Shown: positions 55,182 to 64,000, numbered from the stretch's first letter. The stretch: 64,000 nt of DNA from Gracilibacillus lacisalsi DSM 19029 (GCF_000377765.1 NZ_KB898668.1:1-64000), one strand, 5' to 3'. The notes: a model not told the origin generated them from the sequence alone. Program-made: numbers and translations.

Positions 55182-57211
55182 GCTACGTTCACCACCCCGA
55201 TGCTTTGAATTTCTGCAGTTGGTTCAATCTCATTGTAAGACAGGACAATTACATGTGGATAAAAGCGGTCTAATAATTGTTTGAAATACATGCGAATGGT
55301 CGGTGAACATAAGATAACTGGCGTCTCTTCCTGTAAACTCATGTTCTCGACATTTTCCGAAACAGAATAAATCACTTGTTGTTGTGTATCAGGATCCATT
55401 GCTAAGTAACTTCCATGCTCGGTTTGTTGTATGTGTTCAGCAATTAATTTTTCCACTTCACCTGAAACAGTGATCACTTTTAGTTGTTGCTTACCTTGTA
55501 CGATATCATTGGTAATTTGAACGGATAATGATTGTCTTACATATTCGGTCAGTAAATCTGTATCAGTTGTCATTTTGGCAAAATCGGCTAATGTTTCAAA
55601 AATAACGGGCAAATTCTTAATAGACACATTTTCACGCAACAACTTAGCTAAAACTTTTTGGACATCTCCAACCGCTAATGGCTCTGGTGTTACTTCTTCT
55701 ACTAAAATCGGATTGGACTCTTTCAAATGATCAATTAATTGTTGTGTTTCTTGACGACCAATTAATTGGTGTGCAAAACGTTTGATTAACTCTGTTATAT
55801 GCGTCGATACAACAGATGGAGGATCTACAACGGTATAACCAGACATTTCTGCATCATCTCGAACATCTTCCGTAATCCATTTAGCAGGTAACCCGAATGC
55901 CGGCTCCACTGTATCAATACCCTCTAATTCATCATCTTCAATTCCTGGACTCATCGCTAAATAATGATCAAGTAGTAGCTCTCCTCTAGCAATTTCATTT
56001 CCTTTTATTTTAAGCCGATATTCATTAGGGTTTAACTGAATATTGTCTCGAATTCTTACCACTGGAATAACTAAACCTAATTCAATTGCTAATTGACGTC
56101 TAATCATTACAACTCGGTCTAATAAATCTCCACCCTGATTAGAATCAGCTAACGGAATTAAGCCATAACCAAATTCGAATTCAATCGGATCCATATTAAT
56201 CAGACCAACTACATTTTCTGGTGATTGCATTTCTTCCGATTCTGCTTCATCTACCTGTTCATCACTTGGAGCTTCATCTACCTGCGTGCTTCTCGATAAC
56301 AGATATGCACTAACAATTAATACAGCAGCGATCATCGTTGTCAGAAGAAAATTGATCGGTGTTAAACCTAAAAAGAAAATCGTACCACCCGCGATATAAA
56401 GTAGTGTAGGATATCTCAATAATTGTTTGCTGACATCCGCACTCAAATTACCATCTGAGGCAACTCTAGTAACCACGATCCCAGTAGCTGTTGATATTAG
56501 TAAGGCTGGGATTTGACTAACTAATCCATCCCCAACGGTTAACCGCATATATATATCAATAGCTTCATTAAAACTCAATCCAAGCTGTGCCATTCCAATA
56601 ATTAATCCAAAGATAATATTGATGAGAACAATAATGATACCTGCAATGGCATCACCTTTTACGAATTTACTGGCACCATCCATTGCGCCATAAAAATCAG
56701 CTTCATGCTCAATTTTTTCACGTCGTTCCTTTGCTTGTTGTTCATTAATCATTCCTGCATTTAAATCGGCATCGATACTCATTTGCTTACCTGGCATTGC
56801 ATCTAATGTAAAGCGAGCAGCAACTTCTGATACACGCTCACTACCCTTGGTAATAACTAAAAATTGAATAATCACTAAAATAACGAACACAACAAAACCT
56901 ACCAAAGGATTATCTCCGATAACGAAAGTACCAAATGTCTCCACTACGCCACCTGCATCTGCCTCTGATAGAATAGATCTAGTAGTTGATACATTCAAAC
57001 CTAACCGGAATAATGTCAATAGCAATAGTAAAGAAGGAAAAACAGAGAATTGCAATGCCTCTGTTGTATTCATGGAGACTAAAATCACGATTAATGCTAG
57101 AGATATATTGGTTAAAATTAAGATACTTAATAACCACCCTGGAAGAGGAATAACTAACATAATAATAATAGATATAACACCAAATAAAACGGAAAAATCT
57201 CTAGCTTTCAT
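55178..57211 (-). CDS. flhA: Flagellar export gate protein FlhA
   Basis: The 677-aa protein forms the nonameric ring of the type III export gate. The N-terminal half has about eight membrane helices and the FHIPEP family cytoplasmic loop (AARFTLDAMPGKQMSIDADLNAG). The C-terminal half is the cytoplasmic docking domain from about residue 330. The length equals that of B. subtilis FlhA. Confidence 0.98.
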   Translation of the reverse strand: MKARDFSVLFGVISIIIMLVIPLPGWLLSILILTNISLALIVILVSMNTTEALQFSVFPSLLLLLTLFRLGLNVSTTRSILSEADAGGVVETFGTFVIGDNPLVGFVVFVILVIIQFLVITKGSERVSEVAARFTLDAMPGKQMSIDADLNAGMINEQQAKERREKIEHEADFYGAMDGASKFVKGDAIAGIIIVLINIIFGLIIGMAQLGLSFNEAIDIYMRLTVGDGLVSQIPALLISTATGIVVTRVASDGNLSADVSKQLLRYPTLLYIAGGTIFFLGLTPINFLLTTMIAAVLIVSAYLLSRSTQVDEAPSDEQVDEAESEEMQSPENVVGLINMDPIEFEFGYGLIPLADSNQGGDLLDRVVMIRRQLAIELGLVIPVVRIRDNIQLNPNEYRLKIKGNEIARGELLLDHYLAMSPGIEDDELEGIDTVEPAFGLPAKWITEDVRDDAEMSGYTVVDPPSVVSTHITELIKRFAHQLIGRQETQQLIDHLKESNPILVEEVTPEPLAVGDVQKVLAKLLRENVSIKNLPVIFETLADFAKMTTDTDLLTEYVRQSLSVQITNDIVQGKQQLKVITVSGEVEKLIAEHIQQTEHGSYLAMDPDTQQQVIYSVSENVENMSLQEETPVILCSPTIRMYFKQLLDRFYPHVIVLSYNEIEPTAEIQSIGVVNVA

Positions 57212-57250
57212 CTTCTTACAACTCCTTTACGTAAAACACACAAACGGTTC

Positions 57251-58330
57251 TTAAATCTTCTTTTCAATTCGATAGACATATGCTAAAATTTCTGCTACAG
57301 CTTGGAAAAATTCTTCACTTATGATTTCATCAATCTCGACTTGATCATATAATGCTCTTGCTAAAGGTCGATTTTCTACCATTACCACATCATGGTTTCG
57401 AGCAATATCCTTGATTCGCATCGCAACAAAATCGACACCTTTGGCAACAACATATGGCGCATCTGCCTTTCGTTCATCATATTTAATTGCAATCGCATAA
57501 TGAGTTGGATTGGTGATCACCACATCTGCATTAGGTACTTCACTCATCATCCTTTGCATCGCCATCTGTCTTTGCTTTTCCTTAATTTTTGATTTGATCA
57601 ATGGATCCCCTTCAATATTTTTATGTTCATCTTTCACATCATTTTTAGACATTTTGTTTTGTTTTTCAAAATCATATTTTTGATAAGCATAATCAATCAC
57701 CGAAATAATCAGCAAACCGATTGCCGCTGCAACTCCCATTTGAATCGTCATCTGTCCAAAGAAAGCTAATGCACCATGAACGTCTTTATCGACTAGCATC
57801 ATCATTTCATCTCGATTGATCCATATGATTGAGAACGTGATCACTCCTACAACGACAATTTTTAACAACGATTTTACTAACTCCACCAGTGCTCTGGCAG
57901 AAAATATCCTCTTCGCACCTTGAATCGGATCAATTTTATTTAACTTCATTTTTAGTGGTTCAGTTGTAAATAGAAAGCCTATTTGCATAAAGTTTGAAGC
58001 TAGCCCGGCTACAATTGCAATAAGCATAATGGGCGCGATAGCAATACTTATTTGGGACAAAACATCTAAAAACATACGGAAAAGTTCTTCTTCAGTTACA
58101 TCATGATGAATATATTCTGTAAATGATTTGCTAAACATTTCTGACATCGTGCTTTTCAGGTTATCACCTGTCACTAGTAAAATAATAAATACAAAAAATA
58201 GTAAAATGGCTGTATTTACATCTTGACTTTTGGCAACTTGCCCCTTTTTACGAGCGTCTTGTCTTTTCTTCGGAGTAGCTTTTTCTGTTTTTTCGCCTGC
58301 GAAATATTGAAGATCAAGCCTTAATTGCAT
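57251..58330 (-). CDS. flhB: Flagellar export switch protein FlhB
   Basis: The 359-aa membrane protein controls export substrate switching. The self-cleavage NPTH motif (VVITNPTHYAIAIKY, about residue 271) is intact. The N-terminal GEKTEKATPKKRQDARKKGQ is typical, followed by four membrane segments. It is three bases from fliR. Confidence 0.98.
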   Translation of the reverse strand: MQLRLDLQYFAGEKTEKATPKKRQDARKKGQVAKSQDVNTAILLFFVFIILLVTGDNLKSTMSEMFSKSFTEYIHHDVTEEELFRMFLDVLSQISIAIAPIMLIAIVAGLASNFMQIGFLFTTEPLKMKLNKIDPIQGAKRIFSARALVELVKSLLKIVVVGVITFSIIWINRDEMMMLVDKDVHGALAFFGQMTIQMGVAAAIGLLIISVIDYAYQKYDFEKQNKMSKNDVKDEHKNIEGDPLIKSKIKEKQRQMAMQRMMSEVPNADVVITNPTHYAIAIKYDERKADAPYVVAKGVDFVAMRIKDIARNHDVVMVENRPLARALYDQVEIDEIISEEFFQAVAEILAYVYRIEKKI

Positions 58331-58333
58331 CTA

Positions 58334-59104
58334 TTAAGCACCCCCGAACATTTGAATAAGACTTTGCATCGTTTCTAACGTATATTGAAAAAGTTGTTGC
58401 ACAACCATCATATAAAAAGTTACAAACATAAATAGTACAGCAAAGGAAACAAAAATTTTCAGTGGAAGTCCTACAACAAAAACATTTAGTTGCGGGACGG
58501 TTCTGGCAATAATACCCAACGCTACATCCACTAAAAACAAACAACCAACTATTGGAAGAGCTAATTGAAATGCCATTAAAAACATTTGGCTGAACGTTTG
58601 CAGAATCAAATCTAGACTATTAAATTGAAATAACTGATCTAACGGCAACTCTTCAAAACTATACATTAGCCCATTAAGTAGTAGGTGATGACCGTCAACT
58701 GATAACAAAAAAAGAATAGCGAGCGTATAAAAGTATTGTCCTATTAATGGACTTTGAGCTCCAGTTTGCGGGTCAACAACATTTGCAATCGCAAAACCCA
58801 TTTGAAAATCGATAAAGCCACCTGCAATCTGAATAGCGGATAAAATTAAATAGGCAATTAAACCTAATAATAAACCGATGACTGCCTCTTTCATAATGAG
58901 TAAGATATACAAGCCATCAAATGCAAGCTCAGGGATATCCAGTGTATAAAACATAATCCATGCTATAAAAACACCAATACCAATTTTTAATTGTGTTGGT
59001 ATATTTCGATAAGAGAAAATCGGTACTGTTGCAAAAAATGATATGACTCTGACTAGGATTAAAATAAATGCCGGAAAACGATTGATATCTATTAACTCAA
59101 ACAT
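58334..59104 (-). CDS. fliR: Flagellar export gate protein FliR
   Basis: The 256-aa integral membrane protein has about seven hydrophobic segments and FliR signatures such as RVISFFATVPIFSYRNIP and GFAIANVVDPQTGAQSPLIGQ. With FliP and FliQ it forms the export pore. It starts three bases after fliQ. Confidence 0.97.
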   Translation of the reverse strand: MFELIDINRFPAFILILVRVISFFATVPIFSYRNIPTQLKIGIGVFIAWIMFYTLDIPELAFDGLYILLIMKEAVIGLLLGLIAYLILSAIQIAGGFIDFQMGFAIANVVDPQTGAQSPLIGQYFYTLAILFLLSVDGHHLLLNGLMYSFEELPLDQLFQFNSLDLILQTFSQMFLMAFQLALPIVGCLFLVDVALGIIARTVPQLNVFVVGLPLKIFVSFAVLFMFVTFYMMVVQQLFQYTLETMQSLIQMFGGA

Positions 59105-59107
59105 ATC

Positions 59108-59377
59108 CTATCCCACAAACTGATTCATATTTTCGAATATATTTGTTGCAAATTCTACCATTGTTGCTAACATCCAAGGGCCAAATATAACAATACCTAA
59201 TAAAACAGCAACAATCTTCGGTATGAATGCAAGTGTTTGTTCTTGAATTTGGGTAGTAGCTTGAAAAATACTTACTAATAAACCTACTACTAGTGCCAAT
59301 ATAAGAATTGGGCCTGCCACCATTAATATGGTGAATATCCCCTGCTCGGCTAATGAAACGACAAATTCTCCACTCAC
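59108..59377 (-). CDS. fliQ: Flagellar export gate protein FliQ
   Basis: The 89-aa protein is a two-helix hairpin (about 15-40 and 50-75) with ALVVGLLVSIFQATTQIQEQTL, the FliQ signature. The start is GTG after GAGGAGATACTGATA. A longer minus-strand frame overlapping it is a shadow. Confidence 0.96.
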   Translation of the reverse strand: MSGEFVVSLAEQGIFTILMVAGPILILALVVGLLVSIFQATTQIQEQTLAFIPKIVAVLLGIVIFGPWMLATMVEFATNIFENMNQFVG

Positions 59378-59402
59378 TATCAGTATCTCCTCTCAAACTA
59401 TG

Positions 59403-60080
59403 TCAAAGTGGTAAGAAACCATCTAATAATGAATGCGTAATTAAATACCACCCATCTACTAGAACAAACAATAATATTTTAAATGGTAATGAAATCATTA
59501 CTGGCGGTAACATCATCATCCCCATAGACATTAAAACACTTGCAACTGCCATATCAATGACTAGGAATGGAACAAATATCATAAAGCCCATCTGAAAAGC
59601 AGTTTTTAATTCGCTAATTGCGAAAGCTGGAACTAATGTTGTCAAAGGGATATCTTGAACAGTTTCCGGTCTTTCTATTTTTGCATAATTCATGAATAAC
59701 GCTAAATCTTTTTCCCTTGTATGTTTCGACATAAACTCTTTGATGGGGATACTAGCATTATCATATGCTTCTTCTAACGTTATCTCTTCCTCGAACAACG
59801 GCTGTAATGCTTCCTCGTTTACCTCTTGAAATGTAGGTGCCATAATAAAAAATGTCATAAATAAAGCGAGACCAATCAGTACTTGGTTTGGCGGCATTTG
59901 CTGTGTTGCTAGAGACGTCCGCACAAAAGATAAAACAATCAAAATTCTAGTAAAGCTAGTCATCAATATTAAGATACTAGGAGCCAATGAAAGAACAGTT
60001 AATAATAAAAGTAAACGGACAGATGTAGATATACTCTCAGGATCTGTACCAGAGAAAACATCAATGAGATGAATCATCAT
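59403..60080 (-). CDS. fliP: Flagellar export gate protein FliP
   Basis: The 225-aa core pore protein has the FliP signatures LTRILIVLSFVRTSLATQQMPPNQVL and PAFAISELKTAFQMGF, with membrane helices at both ends. It starts inside the fliZ end (20-base overlap). Two adjacent ATG codons are possible starts; neither has a strong ribosome site, which suggests coupling to fliZ translation. Confidence 0.97.
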   Translation of the reverse strand: MMIHLIDVFSGTDPESISTSVRLLLLLTVLSLAPSILILMTSFTRILIVLSFVRTSLATQQMPPNQVLIGLALFMTFFIMAPTFQEVNEEALQPLFEEEITLEEAYDNASIPIKEFMSKHTREKDLALFMNYAKIERPETVQDIPLTTLVPAFAISELKTAFQMGFMIFVPFLVIDMAVASVLMSMGMMMLPPVMISLPFKILLFVLVDGWYLITHSLLDGFLPL

Positions 60081-60723
60081 TTTTTCGACTACTTTCCTTC
60101 AGTTTTTGATATACTTTCTTTCTTCCTTCTTTCATTGTATTAAGCTCCTTATTAAATAGCGAAGTGAAGTTTTGATTGCTACTTTTCGTTGACTCTACTG
60201 GTTGTTTCGTCAATTTCGCCTTGAGTTTATCTAAAGAATCACTTGTTTCTTCTTGTTTCATTAACTGTTCGATTGTATTAGGGTCCGTAATTTCCATCAA
60301 CAATTCAATATTATCTGCAACACCGATGACATAAAAACGCTCCCCTATTTTTATCGTTTGAATCGATTTATTCGATCCAACGGTTATACCACCATAATTC
60401 TCAATTACTTGATGCTTTTTGAGAAAACCGTTTTTTTTACGCAAAAACTTTGAGATCAGCACAATCAAACCAATTACTACAGCTAAGGAGAGAATGAGTT
60501 TAAAGAAACTACCTATAAAACTAGGCGAATCAACAGCCAGCTGATCATCGGTTTCTGTGACTCCTTCACTTTCATCCACTTCATTCTCTTCTTCTAGTTG
60601 TATTTCTTCTTGATTATCCAATATTTCATTTACCATTCTTGCTTCTAGATTTATTGGTAAAAGCCATACTAGAAGGGAAATAAAAAATATGCTAATACAT
60701 GATTTCAGGTTAATGCTAATCAC
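60061..60723 (-). CDS. fliZ: Flagellar protein FliZ (FliO-type)
   Basis: The 220-aa protein starts with a signal-like hydrophobic segment (about 9-28, ending LEA), an acidic extracellular stretch, one membrane helix (about 70-92) and a basic cytoplasmic C-terminus containing GITVGSNKSIQTIKIGERFYVIG. This matches the Bacillus FliZ/FliO family that helps FliP assembly. The start is GTG; AGG within the end of cheY serves as a weak ribosome site. Confidence 0.88.
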   Translation of the reverse strand: MISINLKSCISIFFISLLVWLLPINLEARMVNEILDNQEEIQLEEENEVDESEGVTETDDQLAVDSPSFIGSFFKLILSLAVVIGLIVLISKFLRKKNGFLKKHQVIENYGGITVGSNKSIQTIKIGERFYVIGVADNIELLMEITDPNTIEQLMKQEETSDSLDKLKAKLTKQPVESTKSSNQNFTSLFNKELNTMKEGRKKVYQKLKESSRKNDDSSH

Positions 60724-60727
60724 CTCA

Positions 60728-61090
60728 TTAACCTAAAACTTTTGAAATGGCTTCGATTACCCTATCAGCTTGGAATGGTTTTACAATAAAGTCTTTAGCC
60801 CCTGCTTGAATTGCATCAATTACCATTGCTTGTTGTCCCATAGCAGAACACATAATAACCTTAGCATCTCCATTGATACTTTGTATTTCTTTTAAAGCAG
60901 CAATTCCATCCATCTCTGGCATTGTAATGTCCATTGTTACTAAGTCAGGTTGTAATTCTTTATATTTTTCAACAGCTTCTTGGCCATCTTGCGCTTCTCC
61001 TACTACGTCATACCCATTCTTTGTTAAAATATCCTTGATCATCATTCTCATAAAAGCAGCGTCATCTACGATTAATACTGTTTTAGCCAT
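60728..61090 (-). CDS. cheY: Chemotaxis response regulator CheY
   Basis: The 120-aa single receiver domain has the acid pocket Asp9-Asp10, phosphoacceptor Asp54 (LVTMDITMPEMDG), Ser82 and Lys104 (FIVKPF). CheY-P binds the FliM/FliY switch. The ATG after AAAGGATGG was used; an upstream TTG-initiated frame adds six residues formed by the ribosome site itself. Confidence 0.98.
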   Translation of the reverse strand: MAKTVLIVDDAAFMRMMIKDILTKNGYDVVGEAQDGQEAVEKYKELQPDLVTMDITMPEMDGIAALKEIQSINGDAKVIMCSAMGQQAMVIDAIQAGAKDFIVKPFQADRVIEAISKVLG

Positions 61091-61112
61091 GTTTATCCAT
61101 CCTTTCAATTAT

Positions 61113-62285
61113 CTATTTTAGTTGCTTTAATCTATCTTCTTTACTTACGATATCTGTTACCCGCACACCAAAGTTTTCATCGATAACGACTACCTCACCT
61201 TTAGCTATCAGTTTTTGGTTGACTAATATATCAACCGGTTCACCTGCAAGTTTATCTAATTCTACAATAGAACCTGAGGATAGTTCTAAAATCTCTTTTA
61301 CCGTTCGCTTTGTTCTCCCTAACTCGACCGTTACCTGTAATGGAATATCCATTAATAAGTCTAGATTTCGTTTTTCGCTTTGTTGTAAAGGTACATCATC
61401 AAAGCTTGAGAATGCTGCTGCTTGAACCCCTTGACTTGTTCCTGCTGATTGAGTTCCTAATTGTTTTGGCTGATGAGTACCGCTCTGTGCTTGTTGTTGA
61501 ACCGGTTGTGTATTAGGCACAGGCTCAGTAGCCTCATGATGTTGATTGATTTCAGTGTCATCAGTCGTTTGATTATTTGATGCACTTGTTTCCTCTGATG
61601 AATTCAGTAATTGATCTACTAAATCTTTAGCAAACGTAACGGGTAACAACTGCATTATTTTGGAATCTATTAATGTACCTATTTTTAATTGAAACGAAAC
61701 CTTGATTAAGACATCATCATCAGGCGTTAAGAATTGTGTTTCTTCTTCTGTTACATCCATAATAGATGTTGTCGGTGGAGAAATATCTACCTTTTTATTA
61801 AAAACAGTAGACATACTTGTCGCTGCAGTTCCCATCATTTGATTCATTGCTTCTTGAACAGCACTTAAATGGATATCATTTAACTCCTGTGATTCGGGAT
61901 TCCCATCTCCACCAAGCATGAGATCAGCAATAATGGCAGCATCTTTTGATTCGAGTATAAATAGATTTGCTCCACTAAAGCCTTCTGTATATTTCACTTC
62001 TATTCCAACATATGGTACAGGAAATTCTTCCTCTAATTCACCCTTATGAAGAACACTAATGATTGGTGTTGTAATCTCTACTTTTTGATTTAATAAAGTT
62101 GAGAGTGTGGTTGCCGAGCTTCCAAAGGATATATTTCCAATTTCTCCCAAAGCATCTTCTTCAATAGATGATAGGCATTCATCTGTGGAAGGAGCCTCAT
62201 TTGAATTCACATCTTCATTGGTATCATCAGAACCATTTAATAGCGCATCTATTTCGTCTTGGGATAACATTCCATCATTCATCAT
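61113..62285 (-). CDS. fliY: Flagellar switch protein and CheY-P phosphatase FliY (FliN-like)
   Basis: The 390-aa protein has an N-terminal CheY-P-binding peptide (MLSQDEIDALLNG), a CheC-like phosphatase domain with two active helices (EDALGEIGNISFGSSATTLS; VQEAMNQMMGTAATSMS), a long Gln/Thr-rich linker (about 235-295) and a C-terminal SpoA/FliN domain (LDLLMDIPLQVTVELGRTKRTVKEIL). It overlaps fliM by 11 bases and has its own AGGGG ribosome site. Confidence 0.97.
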   Translation of the reverse strand: MMNDGMLSQDEIDALLNGSDDTNEDVNSNEAPSTDECLSSIEEDALGEIGNISFGSSATTLSTLLNQKVEITTPIISVLHKGELEEEFPVPYVGIEVKYTEGFSGANLFILESKDAAIIADLMLGGDGNPESQELNDIHLSAVQEAMNQMMGTAATSMSTVFNKKVDISPPTTSIMDVTEEETQFLTPDDDVLIKVSFQLKIGTLIDSKIMQLLPVTFAKDLVDQLLNSSEETSASNNQTTDDTEINQHHEATEPVPNTQPVQQQAQSGTHQPKQLGTQSAGTSQGVQAAAFSSFDDVPLQQSEKRNLDLLMDIPLQVTVELGRTKRTVKEILELSSGSIVELDKLAGEPVDILVNQKLIAKGEVVVIDENFGVRVTDIVSKEDRLKQLK

Positions 62286-63276
62286 CGTGATCCCCTCCCT
62301 TAATTTCGTCTATTACTTGTACTGCAATCTTTTGTTTTTTCTTTCCTGGTTGTACAAGAAATTTAGGCTCTTGATCAACTTGTAATGTTAAAGCTTGATC
62401 AATACTCTTATCCAGTACAATGGTGTCATCTATTCCTAAAAATAAAAATTCTTCTAATGTAATCGATGTTTCACCTAATATGGCTGTCATATCCAAACTT
62501 GTCTGTTTGATATTATAAGAAATAGATTCATATTCTTCTGGTTTTCTCTCTTTAGAATTTTCATTTTGCATCCAATAATGAACAGATAATTTAGGTATAA
62601 TCGGTTCAAGTACTACATGAGGGATACAAATGTTAATCATACCGCTACTATCACCAATGGTAGTATCCAGAGATACAACGACAACTGTTTCATTAGGCGA
62701 AACGAGTTGTAAAAATTGTGGATTTACTTCAAAGTCCTCCAACATTGGATCAATATTAACTACTGAGCTCCAGGCTTCTTGAAGATTGTCTAAAGCTTTT
62801 TCAAACAGTTGTGACATCAGAGTTGTTTCAATCTCGGTTAAGTTATCAATCTTATTAACACTGCTTCCTTTACCACCTAGCATACGATCCATCATGGCAT
62901 AAGCTATATTTGGATTGAATTCAAAAATAATTCTTCCATCCAATGGTTCAACACTGTAGACATTTAAAATTGTTTTGCTTGGAATCGAGCGAATGAACTC
63001 TTCATAAGGAATTTGATCTACCGAAGCAACAGAAATATGTACATAAGTTCTTAACTGTGCTGAAAAATACGTTGATAACAATCTAGCAAAGTTATCATGA
63101 ATTCTGGAAATACTTCTAATTTGATCCTTAGAAAATCTTAATGCTCTTTTAAAATCATATACTTTTACCTTTTTATCTTTTTCTTCTTCTTTTAATTGAT
63201 TGGCATCCATTTCACCAGATGATAAAGCTGATAATAAGGCGTCAATCTCATTTTGCGAAAGAACTTCATCTGCCAT
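62275..63276 (-). CDS. fliM: Flagellar motor switch protein FliM
   Basis: The 333-aa protein starts with a CheY-P-binding segment (VLSQNEIDALLSALSSG), has the middle domain (FARLLSTYFSAQLRTYVHISVASVDQIPYEEF) and a C-terminal SpoA domain (DMTAILGETSITLEEFLFLGIDD). GGAGGTGGAAAA precedes the ATG. It forms the C-ring with FliY and FliG. Confidence 0.98.
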   Translation of the reverse strand: MADEVLSQNEIDALLSALSSGEMDANQLKEEEKDKKVKVYDFKRALRFSKDQIRSISRIHDNFARLLSTYFSAQLRTYVHISVASVDQIPYEEFIRSIPSKTILNVYSVEPLDGRIIFEFNPNIAYAMMDRMLGGKGSSVNKIDNLTEIETTLMSQLFEKALDNLQEAWSSVVNIDPMLEDFEVNPQFLQLVSPNETVVVVSLDTTIGDSSGMINICIPHVVLEPIIPKLSVHYWMQNENSKERKPEEYESISYNIKQTSLDMTAILGETSITLEEFLFLGIDDTIVLDKSIDQALTLQVDQEPKFLVQPGKKKQKIAVQVIDEIKGGDHDDE

Positions 63277-63301
63277 TTTTCCACCTCCATTCGGAGTAAA
63301 C

Positions 63302-63730
63302 TTACTGGATAACTTTACTTATAATTAAGACATCGACGATTTGACCTTCCGTCATATGTTTATTCATAGCTGTTTTCATATCACTTTCTAACTCCGATAA
63401 ATTGTCTTGAAAGTCATTTGCTGTTAAATCAACTGAAGATTTTATAAATTCATTTTTTACTTGGAATTCTCTTTTTTCAATTTCTTCTAATGCAGCTTTA
63501 CTATTTGTAATAAATTGAAATTGAATGAGAACGAAATTACCATCATTTAAATCTGTTCTTATTTCTTCGGTTGTATAAGAGTATTTCACCATATCATCAA
63601 TTGACATTGCCGCGCCTTCATCGGGGTTACTGTCTAATAGAAAATATAATGTTACAGCTCCTGCTATCGTAATGATTAATAAAACGACAACCAGTATTTT
63701 TATTAACTTAGGATTCATTACCTTGTTCAC
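63302..63730 (-). CDS. fliL: Flagellar basal body-associated protein FliL
   Basis: The 142-aa single-pass protein has a membrane helix at about 10-31 and an external stomatin-like domain (IRTDLNDGNFVLIQFQFITNSKAALEEIEKREFQVK). It starts 23 bases inside flbD; a second in-frame ATG four codons on is also possible. Confidence 0.95.
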   Translation of the reverse strand: MNKVMNPKLIKILVVVLLIITIAGAVTLYFLLDSNPDEGAAMSIDDMVKYSYTTEEIRTDLNDGNFVLIQFQFITNSKAALEEIEKREFQVKNEFIKSSVDLTANDFQDNLSELESDMKTAMNKHMTEGQIVDVLIISKVIQ

Positions 63731-63932
63731 CTACTTCTCTTTGAAGTTGAATGAGACCAATTTCCTTATAAAACTCTCTCACCATTTCCTTGACAGCTTC
63801 TTCTGATTCTTTCACAAACAATTTTTTCTGATTGGTCAAAGTGATCGTTGTATCTGGAAAAGACTCAATCCGTTCTATGTATATTGCGTTAATCGTAATC
63901 GTGTCACCTTTTAATTTGGTTAATGTAATCAT
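63708..63932 (-). CDS. flbD: FlbD/SwrD family flagellar protein
   Basis: The 74-aa protein starts MITLTKLKGDTITINAIYIE and contains ESFPDTTITLTNQKKLFV, the FlbD pattern. The B. subtilis homologue SwrD raises flagellar power for swarming. The start matches the family, yet the six bases before it contain no ribosome site: AAAGGAGGA lies 38 bases upstream, with a perfect hairpin filling the space between. Confidence 0.9.
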   Translation of the reverse strand: MITLTKLKGDTITINAIYIERIESFPDTTITLTNQKKLFVKESEEAVKEMVREFYKEIGLIQLQREVGEQGNES

Positions 63933-63938
63933 AGATTT

Positions 63939-63978
63939 AGAGAGTTAAGGATTAGAGCCTTAACTCTCTTCCTCCTTT
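63939..63978 (-). promoter_or_regulatory. Hairpin inserted between a strong Shine-Dalgarno sequence and the flbD start
   Basis: AAAGGAGG is at 63971-63978 on the minus strand. Bases 63939-63950 and 63958-63969 (AGAGAGTTAAGG and CCTTAACTCTCT) form a perfect 12-bp stem with a 7-base loop. Folding removes 31 bases, leaving seven between the last G of GGAGG and ATG, an ideal spacing. No T run follows, so it does not look like a terminator for the minus strand. Confidence 0.7.
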
Positions 63979-63979
63979 T

Positions 63980-64000
63980 TTATCGTTTTAAGTTCACCAG
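63980..64000 (-). CDS. flgE: C-terminal end of a flagellar hook protein (FlgE), partial
   Basis: Only the last six codons and TAA are in the window: LVNLKR-stop. That ending is characteristic of FlgE/FlgG-type hook and rod proteins, and in B. subtilis flgE is directly upstream of the flbD homologue. The identification rests on very little sequence and on gene order. Confidence 0.55.
   Translation of the reverse strand: MVNLKR

Noticed and set aside
59097-59396. A 99-codon minus-strand frame overlapping fliQ
   Set aside because: It is a frame-shifted shadow of fliQ; the fliQ frame matches the family and keeps two membrane helices.
1-64000. Prophage, secretion, defence or biosynthetic island
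   Set aside because: Every gene fits the conserved Bacillaceae core order from recA to flgE; the only mobile gene is the partial insertion sequence at the left edge.

Overview
The window is a 64-kb stretch of a low-GC, endospore-forming, flagellated Firmicute of the family Bacillaceae. Gene content and order follow the Bacillus subtilis recA-to-flgE region almost gene for gene. Spore genes (dpaA/dpaB, spoIIIE, tepA), a Gram-positive PolC, a FliY/CheC/CheD-type chemotaxis system and the AT-rich intergenic DNA all fit. The dispersed repeats and the sigD-fapA-unknown-swrB order suggest a halophilic/alkaliphilic genus close to Oceanobacillus, Virgibacillus or Gracilibacillus; that genus-level guess is inference. 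Every convincing gene lies on the minus strand, so transcription runs from high to low coordinates.

Layout from right to left: (1) 64,000-45,468, the distal two thirds of the fla/che operon: last codons of flgE, then flbD, fliL, fliM, fliY, cheY, fliZ, fliP, fliQ, fliR, flhB, flhA, flhF, flhG, cheB, cheA, cheW, cheC, cheD, sigD, a fapA-like gene, an unknown 101-aa gene and a swrB-like gene. (2) 45,459-36,209, translation and envelope genes: rpsB, tsf, pyrH, frr, uppS, cdsA, dxr, rasP, proS. (3) 35,659-31,255, polC, apparently transcribed alone. (4) 30,826-25,804, the nusA operon: rimP, nusA, ylxR, ylxQ, infB, ylxP, rbfA. (5) 25,636-18,842, truB, ribF, rpsO, pnp, mlpA, ymxH. (6) 18,603-13,413, dipicolinate and lysine/diaminopimelate synthesis: dpaA, dpaB, asd, dapG, dapA. 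(7) 13,021-278, tepA, ylzJ, spoIIIE, ymfC, ymfF, ymfH, ymfI, ymfJ, rodZ/ymfM, pgsA, cinA, recA. (8) 260-1, the end of an IS3/IS150-type insertion sequence beside recA.

The genes form coherent modules. The flagellar block makes the export gate (FliP, FliQ, FliR, FlhB, FlhA), the switch (FliM, FliY), the placement factors (FlhF, FlhG), the CheA/W/B/C/D/Y signalling core and the late sigma factor. The spore block makes aspartate semialdehyde, dihydrodipicolinate and dipicolinate from neighbouring genes.

The unusual material is intergenic. There are three families of dispersed repeats. Family A (20.4 and 35.7 kb, relics at 18.7 and 25.7 kb) is an inverted pair of arms with terminal inverted repeats. 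Family B (3.4 and 13.2 kb) has four GCGGACATTT-type arms. Family C (14.4 kb) has GTTCAAAAAGT ends. A perfect 12-bp hairpin sits exactly between a strong Shine-Dalgarno sequence and the flbD start. No tRNA, rRNA, CRISPR array, prophage or defence island was seen.
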